Assembly (NCBI GenBank): GCA_018806985.1
Contig: JADANN010000057.1
Location: forward strand, 186,001 to 250,000
DNA: 64,000 bases
Direction: 5' to 3'
Source: Angiostrongylus vasorum
Lineage: Eukaryota; Nematoda; Chromadorea; Rhabditida; Metastrongylidae
The stretch's first letter is position 1, and the number at the start of each line of letters is the position of its first letter. Below the pieces are notes generated by a model. That model saw only the letters and a list, made by a program, of their open reading frames with translations, was not told the DNA's origin and made no database searches. Below are positions 36,051 to 47,954 of the stretch, in pieces. Made by a program: the position numbers and the translations under genes.

Positions 36051-37860
36051 CATCGACATTTTAATTGATGACAAAGTGGTTATCGTTGTTTCGCAAAGTG
36101 TAGCTTTTCTTGAACAGTATCTTATCCTGAAGCAACTATGTGAACGGTTTATCCCCATATGGCTTTTGAGAAGTTCCCTTTAGGAGTCTTTTAACTCAAT
36201 ATATGTGTAAATTAGTAGAATCAAATGTCTTTTTGGAAATTCTGGCAAAAAAAAACCAGCTAGTCTGTGTTTTTTGTGGAGTGAAACTTTACGGTTTATT
36301 GAGTAGTGTTTTTTAGCACCAGACACTGGGCTACATTAGGAAGAATTTTTTCCTAAACATGCCTTTCTTGCAGCGAATTCTCACTCTTTCTATTAACATG
36401 TTTTACCGTCCGTTTATTGTTTACCTAGAAGAAGCGGACACTCTATGTACCATGGGTGAAGGTAAAGCACATTCCTACGAGAGCAAACACTCGCCGGCTA
36501 ACCTACAACATCAACTCATCATATATATTTCCACCTATTGTCTCTGAAGTGTTCTCGTTCGCATTCTGTGGAGAGATAAGCACAGTTCGATGTGAAAACT
36601 ACAGTACGGCGTATCAGATGAAAAGATGTTCCCAACTTCTGAACAACGTACATTGATTGCTTTTAGGCACGTGTGGGAGGAGTCATAACTCAATTGCAAA
36701 GTTGCTGAAATTTTCTTAGAAGTATGGTGGCTGTGGCAGTTGTACGACAATACAGACGATGCCGCCTATGCCTAACATCGACTTTCATTGTATCTCGGCA
36801 TGATTAGTCAACGTCTTATTTTACTAATGACCGTAGAGGATGTTGTTACAAATATTTACTCCAGCTAGTGCTTCTGCGGATTTGCCTTCATTAGTGTTAC
36901 GTTGATTCGGCAAAAAAATTATAGAAATCTTGCTTAAGTTCATCAATAAAAACGGACATTGATAAACACGCTGAGGTTCATTGATTGTCCCTGCTGACAT
37001 TATTGTTCTGCCAGAGCGAGAAGCTCTTGAATCAAAACACGCCTGGAAAGTATGATAGACCTGGATTTTATGTCTACGTTAGAGTTTAGGTCGGATAAAG
37101 TCTTTGAAAACTTTTTATAATATTCCTTCAATAGTGAGCGCTATTTGAAAAATTGTTCTAGTGTTCAGGCAAGTGGTAATGCGTTAACGATAACACTGCT
37201 AACTAAGATGAAAGCGCTTTAATACTGTACTCAAACCTACTCAGTCACTGGACTGCCACTTGGGAAACATGAGGACCCATGTTGTAGTGCATTAAAATTG
37301 ATCCGTGTGGATACATAACTTCCTGTTGCAAATCATGAAGCTGTTTGTGCACAATGTTGCTTTCATTGATGGTTTCACCATTAATTGGCAAGCCACTAAT
37401 AGATCTCCTAGCTACATTTGTTTTACAATAGGAAAGTAGTGCTTCCAGGAGTGAGTTACGATATACAACGAGGATTATTATCATCAAAACCAAGCAATTT
37501 AAGAAGTGCTTTGAAACTTTTATCCGGAGCAAAATTAGGAGTGAAATTAAAATTAATTAAATTAATTTAAAATTACGCCGGGTGTTGTCGCTGTCTTCTA
37601 TGAGGATCCGCTCACTCCTTACGATTGAAAACGGTGTTTGTTGAACTGTACTGACAACCTGGCTATGTTCTCACGTGGAAATTTCGAGTCGCCCAAAAAG
37701 ATTCTTCTTTATCAACGGAGTTAGATAAGGAACGTTCTGCAGCTGGGGAGATTGTATTTGAAAGTGGGCTATTCACATATCAAGTGTCGAATATCATAGT
37801 ATCATCTGTCCTAAGATTGATCTTTGAAAGCCTTAAGCGCCTGCAGTAAAGTCTCCTTCT
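36051..37860. other. Unassigned sequence
   Basis: No supported gene or repeat. Confidence 0.4.
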
Positions 37861-37864
37861 GCTC

Positions 37865-39080
37865 CTTTAGTATGCTCAAGTAGGCCAGTGGGTTCTCATC
37901 GGAAACTTGAAGAGCACACCTTCCAAGATTTCTGCAAAGATGTCTGGCCATTTGTTAGTTGGCCTTCGATCGTTTGTCGTATACCACTTTCGACAACTTA
38001 CGTTAGACGGAACTTTGAGTTTTTTCTCTGATCTGAGTGATGAGGGCCGTCATCATCATCTCGTTAGCGCATCTGATAACCTGGACTGCCCTTTCATCCC
38101 GCTCGCATAGAGGCCAAATTTAAAACGGGCACATTAGGACAGAAAGAATCACAGCAGTGAAAAATAAGGCCATGGAACGGTTATTCTTTGCTTTCTTTAC
38201 TGCATCGTCCATGTTGTTATAGTCTGCTCAAACCACTTGTTTTTTCGCGCTTCGCTCTAGTGACGAGTTGTTATCGTATTTCCTTCTCCACCAAGGTGGG
38301 CATAGCTAAACAATTTCGAAGGACTCGTTCTATTAAGCAGTGAAGAGTAGGAAATAAATTCATTTCTCATAAACATCGTTCTACAGAGGTTTAATCGAAG
38401 ACCTATTATTCAACTCACAATGGTGAAAACGGCAAACAATTTCCCACCTGACTAGTAATCGATATTATAAGAATGATATCGTCAAAACAAAGACGATGTT
38501 GAACCTGCTACCTACTTTTCTCTCCCGTGTTATCTTACTTCAGCCTTTTCGCGTGATGTAGTCCAGAGTGGCGGTAATAATTTTGGTTTTGCTTTGCAAA
38601 AACCCCTCTCCATACTGATATGATTACATCACTAGATGACGACCAAACTGGTATATTGCCGATGAAAAGAAACCGCTGTTTATTAAACATGGTGTCTTGG
38701 GTAACCAGAGTGGCCATACATGCTTCTTTCTCTATCAAAGCGAAGGCCTTCCTTAAGCAGTTAAGAATGCAGCGATGTGGTATCTTACACACTCTAGGCA
38801 CTTTAATGAGCTTTCATGTCATGTGGATATGATCTGTTGTGCAGAACCTCTTTCGAGACCCTCCTTAATCTCGTGACTGTCCTGCGTCCAATATTCTCTT
38901 AATCTCATAGAATATAGTTCAAGAAGAGAATTTGTACGAAAATCAGTAGGCAGATCGGACAGCATCATGTAGGTCTCCATATTTTTTCAGCAACACGGCC
39001 TTTTTGATATTCATTTGACTCGGAACCATTCATTCTGACAAGTGACTTGTGAAAAAGGCGAACCAGACGGACTACTTGGC
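37865..39080 (-). mobile_element. Heavily decayed RTE fragment (copy 4)
   Basis: Follows RTE copy 1 at DNA level in the same order but with many substitutions and indels. Examples are GGCCAGTGGGTTCTC near 37880, GAGTGGCGGTAATAATTTTGG near 38567 and the region of the Cys-rich reverse-transcriptase piece near 38850-38990. No frame is open for long. It is the oldest of the RTE copies here. Confidence 0.65.
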
Positions 39081-40030
39081 GATTTGGTTGCTACCTGGGC
39101 GACGACGATTCCTCTGATTGATTACATCTTAGCTGGGTTTTCGATTGAAAATTTAGAACTTGGCTGGAAATCCCTGCTTTAAGTTGGCGTATTGCTGTAT
39201 ACCGAAGTTTCATACCTAGAAAAAGCACTTCGGTTCTAAGGTGCTGTAGAACTCACGTAAAAGTTTTTCGGAGTTCAAATACATAAAGTGGATAGTGAAA
39301 CTATCATAACGCGTTAACCGTTTCGAGCAGCAGACTGGTTGTAGAAAAAGAGAAGAAAATCACTTAATAGAAATCTCTAGTGAATAACTGTGATTATTCC
39401 AAAATCAGAGGTCCCATGCACATTTTCGTTTCTCGGTCTGAGTCATTGTGAGCGAACCAGGATCGTCAGGGGAAAGCTAGGGGCAAAGAGGACGAAAACG
39501 CATGAGTGTTATATTTTGCGATCCTCTCAACTGATCGGTGGCACGTGAGACTATCTAGCACTTGTGTGGCCAGAACTTTTCGTTTTATTGCTTAAGACTG
39601 CTTGCACGCTTTTTTCCTATACGAAGCATGTTTGACAGTTTTCCAGTCAATAAAATGCGAATTGAGTTACTGTACGTGTTTCTATTACCATTGTATTGAA
39701 TTTTTTGACTTCTTCTAACTTCCAGTAGTATCTATGGTCTGCACAATACAAATAATTACACCCTTCTCGAACATTTTTTCAAACTGCATTTCATACGTTC
39801 TCAGGTTTTCTGTACGGATGCTTTTCACATTCCATGTGCTTCCTGGCACTCGTCATGCACGAAGATCTTCCAACTTTTACGGGTGGCTTTGATTGCTGTT
39901 TGAGGGTTTCGTTTTATCTTGTATGTCCTAGAATACTAAACGACTAGATTCTCACTGAAATCCAGAGATAGTCGGGCTAGGGTGTTCCCACTTAGACTGA
40001 AGAAAGTCATTTTTCCGTGGCCCCACTGTT
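39081..40030. other. Unassigned sequence
   Basis: No supported gene or repeat. Confidence 0.4.
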
Positions 40031-40031
40031 C

Positions 40032-40318
40032 CAGAGGGGTGTGACGCAGTGATTGGAGGTGCCGCTTCGACACACACGTGGAATTGATCCCCGCGCCCAT
40101 GGCCCACAAAGCCTTTCATCCCTCCGGGATCGGCAAATTGGTGCCAGACTTGTCTGGGAGGATAGCAGCACTGGCTCGATGCACTGATAGGCCACCGCGA
40201 GTCACTGCAAAGGCCAGATATGCATTCATTCACCTCCAAACGATGCTTTATGAAGTCGAATGCATGGGACATCCCTCAGGGGATTGATCAACGCCGAAAG
40301 CTTTATCCTTTTTATTTA
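40032..40318 (+). mobile_element. tRNA-derived SINE (family A)
   Basis: Head GGTGTGACGCAGTGATTGG (box A) with GAATTGATCCCCGCG in the box B position, the complete body, and the tail GATCAACGCCGAAAGCTTTA plus T-rich end. A good full-length copy. Confidence 0.85.
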
Positions 40319-40721
40319 CCAATGCTCCGAGCCCGCAGTGATGAAGCTTGGTGAGCTCTGAGCGAGATCCAATCAGCACCGCGCGTGAGGTACCACTACC
40401 ACTTTGCTATCCGCTCTCTTTTCTCGAGCATTAATGACGGAAAACAAAATCAAAATAGTGCGGAACATAAGGTTTAAAGTGTTATAATCATAGTTGTTAA
40501 TTGTCGACAAAGGAAATTTCTCTTGGAAAAAATAGACTCGTATTCCAGAAGTGTCACAATATTATCAACAAAAAGTTTTAGCACACGTTTGGATATGAAG
40601 TGTTTCATTACTTTTGGCATCTACCCGTGATTACCTGAAATAATTGTAGCCTAATGTTTACGTCGTTTTCTTGTTCAGCAATCGCGAGGTTGTTAAACAG
40701 CATACATTTACTTCCATAGAA

Positions 40722-40796
40722 AAACACAATACAATACAACAGTAGCTGACGTTTCTGGCAGTATCGCCTTCATCAGAGCCTGGAATGGTATACTAT
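40722..40796 (+). repeat. Single arm of the fold-back family of 59.7 kb
   Basis: GTAGCTGACGTTTCTGGCAG and TCGCCTTCATCAGAGCCTGG match the arm of the inverted-repeat element at 59673-59995. Confidence 0.55.
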
Positions 40797-40829
40797 ACCT
40801 AATGTTTACTTTTTTCATTTACTGCCTAC

Positions 40830-41115
40830 TGGAGTTTTCACGGCAGGTTATTAAGCGAAATCTACCACAACGACGCTGAGATATTTGGCAAACTTGGATC
40901 TCTGGTCAGATAGAACCACAATTTCCCCTTTCCGGTGACAGTGAGTTAAGTTATGCATAACTGGGTTCAATGCCGATGTGAGCTCCCCAGATCAATCCCG
41001 ATGACGGATGATTGCTGATGACATTGGTAGATAGAAAACTGGCTGAGGCAAACGCAGTGCAAGGGTCTCCGTGGCGCAGTGTGTAGTGCGCGAGCCCCCG
41101 GAAAGGGAAGCTGTC
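40830..41115 (+). mobile_element. Diverged palindromic-family tRNA-like unit
   Basis: The left part matches the tail and body of the fold-back tRNA-like family (GACGCTGAGATATTTGGC; CCCCAGATCAATCCC). The right part, near 41066, is a very clear tRNA-like head, CCGTGGCGCAGTGTGTAGTG, matching box A at ten of eleven positions and followed by CCCCGGAAAGGG. Older than the other copies. Confidence 0.65.
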
Positions 41116-44100
41116 GCTTACTTTCTCTAAACAATTTTATTTTCTACTATTTATTTAGAGAAAGGTTAACGATGACGCTGCTCAATTCACGAAATTTTTT
41201 TCTATTGGTACGTTTTCAGATATTTCCACAAACGCAGCCATTATAGATGGACCGTCTTTCGCTTTTCAGAATATTTCAAATACCACGAAAGCCATAACGT
41301 ATATCGGGATTTTCAACTAGCTCCCAAAACATCCATAGTAAACTAAAGAATTCCGGTTTTCAAACCCATTTCGAATACAATGAAATAGTAGAATTCTTTG
41401 AATGCAATTTCTAGGAGAGGAGGAGATATTTGAGTTTCAATCTATAACATCCATGAGTGTTGTTGATTTCGTTGTGTAATGAATGTGATGTTTAAGTGGA
41501 GATTTTCATAGCTGTCTGTCTTAGAAGTTGTAATGAACGGCACATGTGGGGGTTTTTTTCTGGAGCCGCTCCTGCTTAAGCCAACTGTCGTTGTTTTGCT
41601 GCCGTGGTCGCACTTGTAGATGGCCAACTCATTTGTAGTCCTTCCACTCCACATTCTCCTAGCTTCTTATTGTCACCTACACCTGCAAGCTATGAATCCC
41701 GTGTTCATCTTTGTTACTTCCATTCAGTGGTTTCAATTGAGAAACTGATGGTTTAGAAGAAAAAGAAAGGATGAAAGTTTGTTCTTCGGGGATCTTAACG
41801 TTTAGACGGCGGAGCATTGTGAAATTCGAAGGCTTTTTACAAATATTTAAACATTCAATGGTTTTTTTCTAATTTTACGGAGTAAATCCTCAAAAATTAT
41901 TAACTTCAGTAGTTGAGCAAATATGTCTTGAGTATAATAGTGAGTGTAAGATTTAATAGCGCAAAAATTTTCAAAAATTAAGCAAATTGAAATCAGAGTG
42001 GCTATTTTTATTCAATATAATCTGAACTAAAATTCAAGGATGTAGGTAGTAGACCCATATCTAAGTTGTGAGTGAGCAACATACTGGGATCTTGAATTTA
42101 TTGTAGAAGTCAAAAACGTTTTCAAAATAACGTGATTTTGCTCTTGTCATACCTTGTTGTACAAGTTGATGAGCTTCTCTGATAATCATCCATAAATTTC
42201 ATTCGTCCCTTTAAACAAGGCGATTCGCGCTTCGAAGTTCACGATAATCGTTAGTCAAGTTTTGGAAACTTCTAATTTTCGAATACTCGATTTCTGAGAT
42301 TTCGATTAATCGAGTGTTACGTTCTTACTCCTCATAAATCAGTGTTAACACAATACATTCTTGCTAACAGTCTCAACAGTTACCATCGTGCAACTAATGT
42401 ACTCCGTATACATTAGCTAATTGAGTTATAACTTATCTCGTTCTTCTCATTCTTGGTTTTTTTTCTTTGAAATTCTTTTAACTCTAAGCAGAAACGAGGG
42501 AATGAGTTAGTAATCTACAGAAAGGTGTTGCCAAAATTTCAAAGCTAGTTTTCTACAACACAAAAGTCCAATGGAAACTTTCTTCTCATGAACTACAACC
42601 TTCCAAAATTTGGTTTTAGAAGCAACTTTGGTTTCCTCCAATAATGTTGTTGTAAACTCCGAGCAGTAGAAGACAGATCATCTAGCTTATTATTTAACGA
42701 CACATGGTGAAGGTTATGGTATGTGTATTTCGCTTTTGCTATGCCTCAAGGAAGCACACTGACGTGGGAAGTGAGTGTTTTTACCTTCTCAGACAAGCCT
42801 CTAATACTTCCCCCCACAAATGCTGCGTTTTGCCTTCTGCTAGCAATTTTTTTACTTTAGAATAATAAGGTGCTTAGTTGTCCAATGGGGAGAATTCGAA
42901 CAAAAGACCGCGCGTGTATTTCAGTCATCACTAACCACTGCGCTACTCTCACAACCGCTCGTTTTATGATAATTTTCATTTAGCTGTAGACCTTCTTTCC
43001 TTATTGACAGAATATCCGTCGTCTAAGTTAAATACAAGGTCATTCTGCAGATTGCTTCCACAGTTGACCCCACTTGTCGACTCCAGCTACTGAATCTCTT
43101 GGAGATTTGAAACAGTCTGATATCAAATAGAGAACCTTAGAACCTTCTCAGAACGGACACGGAGTTTTACTGGCTACGAAATAAAACACTGCTATGCTTC
43201 CGCTACTAATTTATTAGAGAAAAAGTGTCAAAATACCACTATACTAGTGACATATATTAAATAGTTAGTAGTCTTTTAAATAAAAAGGCATCAAAATAGA
43301 AAAAAAGTAATAACCGAAACAGGTTGACTGACGGAGCTAAGCTAGTAGTTTAAAAGATTTTACGGTTTTCACCCAACACCATGACTATAATAAGCGCAAT
43401 AGTGTCATGCACATCATTTCTGCGATTGCTACTAACTTAAGGTACAAACTCAAACTGTCACCTTATTTCCTCACTAATATATCGATTGTTGTTCGAGGAT
43501 AATTTCCGTTGGAAACCCGAGATGGCTGTGCTAGGGCGTTCTCAGCTCGTCACCACGAACAGTGGCTGACCTTCAGAATTCTAGGAGAACATGTTCCTTC
43601 GCGACTAGGATTCTTCCAAAGCGACAGCAACTTTTGTGGTAGAATACTACAAGGTCTGAAATCTAGTCGACAGTTGTAGCATAGTTTCGAATCTAATGCC
43701 ACCCGTTTTGTGAAATATATCAAGTGATTTCAGTCATCCGGCGCCCAGCAAGGAAGAGAAGCCAATCCTTTGTCATGGAAGAAGAATAACTTGTTTGTAG
43801 AGATTGCAATGTTCTGTTACTTGCACAGAACAATATTTGCAGTTTTTCTTCCATTTTAGTGATAAATTTACGGTTGAGAAACTATTAAAAAGTTGGGCCG
43901 TTGCGATTTTTAATCAATAAAGTCCGATTTTCTTGAGCGATTTTAGAACGAAACCGTATTAATATTTAAAATTTTTTGATTAAATGTTCTGCAGTTAAAC
44001 TACCAACTAAAGAGTTGTTCGAAAAGTTCTCGAAAATTTTAAATTAGGTTTTGTTAGTATAAGCCATTTGTCTAAGCTGTCTTACGCTATTTGGCGTCTA

Positions 44101-47100
44101 CTTTTGGTCGAAATTGGGCAGTGATGTACACGAGAGGAGCGCACTAGCGTTGTCGGTGAGAGCCAGTGCTGGTGCACTTTCCCCACCATCAGCAATGATA
44201 ACAGCGGAATTAGGTTGACCATTAACGATGTTCTGTTTCATGACAAAGCATTATGGTCAGGCCAAAAAGTGCTCCGTGCAACCAAAAGTCTTCGCATAAA
44301 ATTTCTTATATGTTTTATTACTGTGAGGAATTATGTGTAGTTATCCATACACACCTCTAGAATTATTACCCCCTGTTGCAACTACCCTCCATTTCCAACC
44401 AAATAAGCACACCTATAAAACGGTGCCTAGAAATTCTCAGTCTAGAAAAAGCGGCAGCAATGATTGAAATGACATCGAACACTCTAAGTCGCCAGCTGGT
44501 TCGTAACCGTTTTTTTTCGGCATTCTAGAAGAAATGGAAGACTGCATAATATTCCCTAACGCTAGAGGAGGTGATTGCAAGAGTTCGGATACCGTTTAAA
44601 TCGTTTCCTGTAAAGCGCGTCGGAGCGGATTTGTTATCGAAATGATTAGACTACTTTGTGTTGGTATAAAACAACACCTAGACGATAAATGGAAGGCCAG
44701 AAAAATACTTCATTAGGAGCGCTTGAGAAACAGAGGCAGAACGGGAAGAGTGACAACCGTCGGACAGGGGAATCTAAAGCTTTAACCTGTGAAACTCTAG
44801 AAACATTCTGGATAAATTTCACAGATCCGAAAAATAGAGTGTGGAAAGAAATACTTCATTATCAAAAGAGATCTCAGACATTACTGAAATTGATATTCTA
44901 ACTTGACGGGGGAGTAAACCCATTCATTTGAACTTTCTGCGGTGACTCTCCATGTGGAATACCCAGTGGAGGGCTCATAGAATGCGGTGAATGTATTAAG
45001 AAGCTGTTTTGGTTCTAATGCGATTGAAACCTAGGTGTGCTGGTTTCTCTTTTGATGTTGTGGAAGCGTTTAGTTGACCAGGTTTCAATTATCTTCACCT
45101 TTCCAGGTATGAAAAAAGCAAAAATCCGTTGAAACGTTAACTTTTGTGGAGAACTAAGTAATATACTAACAGCTTCGTCTGCGCTTATCATGAAAATAAC
45201 GAATTATTGATATAGGAATGTTCTGACTCACTAGCACATTTTCATGCTGTAACAACTATGAAGTACAAAAAGATCAGTCATCAATGCTTTCTCAGGGAAA
45301 AGCGAAATTGCTTGACACAAGCTTGGCAGTACTTTGAGCCTCCTCTAGTGTTTGAGTGTTGTTAGATTTGGGTGCAGAAATACGTTACACTGTGTGGTTC
45401 CAGTTGTAATATTGTGTTACCGGCTTCCAAACTTCATAGATTAAAGGTTGCAATGACTTTCGCGTGAGCCAGTCGCGCGATAGCTATCAATCAATCTGAA
45501 AATGTTTTCGCATACGACGACAGGTCATTTACACAAAACATTATTCACTCGCCTTTTGCCGTCCGTCCAATATCTTTCTCATTCCTCCAAATCTGTTAGC
45601 AGCAGACGATGTCGTTGCCCTCGTGATTGACCGCTCCTCAACAGATGTGTCAGCCGATTTTACCTAGGGAAATCTTCACAATCTTTTCCATATTTTTTTT
45701 CTGTATATGACTCCAGAAGTGGTCCACCAAAGTCAGTGATTAATTTTTTTCCGGGTAGATTGTTTGTGTTCTGGCCTTGACAGAGAAATGAAGAAGAATC
45801 CAAGTGCTCCAACATATTCTATCAAATTATCCTTTCAGAATCAATATTTTTGTTGTTTTTTTAAGATTACTCGAATCTCCATCCATAGTCTTCGTTTCTA
45901 CGACCTCGCTCAAAATTGTTTGTATAGTCCGATTTCGTTGATGCATGAAAATAACATCTTCATAGGACAAATACTATTGCTATTCTGTACCCTCTGTACT
46001 GTCAAGTACTCTCAATTACTGCTTAGTGGCAATCGCATCTACAAGAATGCACGATAACAAGGATTTTATTCCGAGTGCATGGCTCTCATCTGAAGACGTG
46101 ATTTTTGCAAAATTCATGGCTCACTGAGCTAAAATTGTTCTGCAACAGATTTTCGTTCAAGCAATTTCAATGCAATAGAGAGCAATGACTGGCTCTCATT
46201 TCAATTCAGTGATCTTATTAGACCACTGATAGACAGAAGATTCGTAGAACTTTAGCAAATATTTGTTTTTTCTCTCACATTCAGACACAGTCAGACAGTT
46301 ATCATTATGCACAGAGAGTTCTTACTCTGTTAGATGATGTTGCAAAATGTTTGGAATTTTAACACATTCCTAACTACAAGAGGATATGGATCTATTGCGC
46401 TGCAAAACTAAGGGTAGCTTTGAGCTCTGAACCGGACCGGTTTATCTCAGCTCATAGCGAACTTTACCTGAGATGAAGATACAGCAATCTCAAGACTCAA
46501 TCAGGGGCGAGTTTTCTTATTCTAGAGCGATGAAATTTTGAATTCTTCGAAATGAAAATAATCAAAAAGAGCGATTTCGATCAAAACAAGATGACCGCGT
46601 TCTGAAATGCATCTTTGTCATTTACCGCTACCTGACTTATTAGAAAACATAAAAATTTGACCATTAGTTTTAATTTCTCATAACTTTTAATTCTAGGCAA
46701 ATCCAAGATGAAAGAATATCTTACGAAAATGTTAACCCTCTTATGAAATAGAGCAAATCTCTTCTACAAAACGGCAAAGTTCTCAACTCCGCAATTACTC
46801 TACTGATGAAGGAATTATTTTCTGTTGCAGAAAATCAGCTTCATCACTAACGCGTTGAATATAGTCTCGACCTCCAAACCTTCAACATAAAAGAACTTTC
46901 AAATCTTGTTTGATACGTTCGTTGGCTGTCAGTAAGTAGCTAAAAAAAATGGTCATACTCGGTGCAGAAAAAAAATTTTCTGTGAAATTTTGTTGCCAAT
47001 TCTTATTTTGTTGAGCAAACAGTACATGATCTAAATGGTTTTGTATATTACGGAGGTCTGATGATACACATGAGTAAATCCATGGCAATTAATGACTAAA

Positions 47101-47939
47101 GACTGTGATCTAAATTCGCAGGCCAATGTGGATTTGGAAGGTTTTGCTTGTTGAGTGGTCTCGAGGCTATTAAAACGTTTTGATTAGATTTCAACTGCAT
47201 TTTGTTACACAGTGGAATAGTTTTATGCACCAACCAGAGATCTGCTTTATTTTAATCAAACTTTAAAACAAGTTCTACTGGAAATAAAGCCGCAGTAGGT
47301 TTATAAAACTCTCACGCCAAGTGCCTGCAGAAGCTCAACTCAACAAACACTTTTTAGGCATTTTAACTGTTATTCTTCCGAAGTCATTTCCTAAATGCTT
47401 TTATCCACCATCATAACTGAAGAACTTCGTGATCGTGGTGTATTTCGTTCTTATTTAATTATCGCATCTTCGTTATTCTTCGCCACAATTTGACGAAGGT
47501 CCACCCGTGCTTCCCAAATCTAACTGGTTCCCGTGTTTAAATGCCCTGCTGGTGATCAACAGTACTTCTACCGGCTTTCTTCTTGCTCGCGTATTTTTAC
47601 GAAGAACCCTCCAGAAGGTAAATAATCGGGGTGAGCTATCGCGAAATCATAACAAATCATTTCAACAGTGTAGCTGAGCGCCATCGTCGTCCTCTTTCAT
47701 CTTTGTTATAAGTTGCACTAAACCTGTCCATTTTTATCTAGAACCATTTAGATGTGCGAAACCTGGTGGACCTTCATCACAAACGCAAAGTAGATACTTA
47801 CCATTAACAATCGCCTTTTTTCAGTTTCGACTGCGTCGCGCTGTGCTCTGAGGGTCCTCTAGGTGTAACTGAGATAGAACATTGAATCACCGTATCTTTG
47901 TTACTATTGTCCTTTCTTTCATACACTTAAAATTTTCAG
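41116..47939. other. Long unassigned stretch upstream of troponin T
   Basis: Nearly 7 kb without a supported gene. It may hold the troponin T promoter and upstream introns. Two open frames, 44689-44901 (plus, Lys/Arg/Thr-rich) and 41442-41654 (minus), are weakly coding-like. A TTTTTTCAG acceptor at 47824 could define an alternative 5' exon of troponin T. Confidence 0.35.
42884..42962 (-). mobile_element. SINE family A head fragment
   Basis: Read on minus: TAGCGCAGTGG is an exact match to the box A consensus, followed about 40 bases later by GTTCGAATTC in the box B position. The intervening AATACACGCGCGGTC resembles the head of the SINE copy at 58.7-59.0 kb. Only the head remains. Confidence 0.5.
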
Positions 47940-47940
47940 T
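47925..47940 (+). promoter_or_regulatory. Splice or trans-splice acceptor of troponin T
   Basis: TTAAAATTTTCAG ends at 47939, fifteen bases upstream of the MSDEEEQ start codon. This is a consensus nematode acceptor and fits spliced-leader addition with a very short 5' UTR. The fifteen bases are also open in frame (CAPIN), so cis-splicing from a phase-0 upstream exon is possible. Confidence 0.6.
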
Positions 47941-47954
47941 GCGCTCCAATCAAT

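Noticed and set aside
42884..42962. Possible genuine tRNA gene (exact box A consensus)
   Set aside because: No acceptor-stem pairing could be traced and the sequence between the boxes matches the SINE family, so it is called a SINE head.
45764..46057. 97-codon frame upstream of troponin T
   Set aside because: Low-complexity AT-driven composition and no splice context; likely chance.
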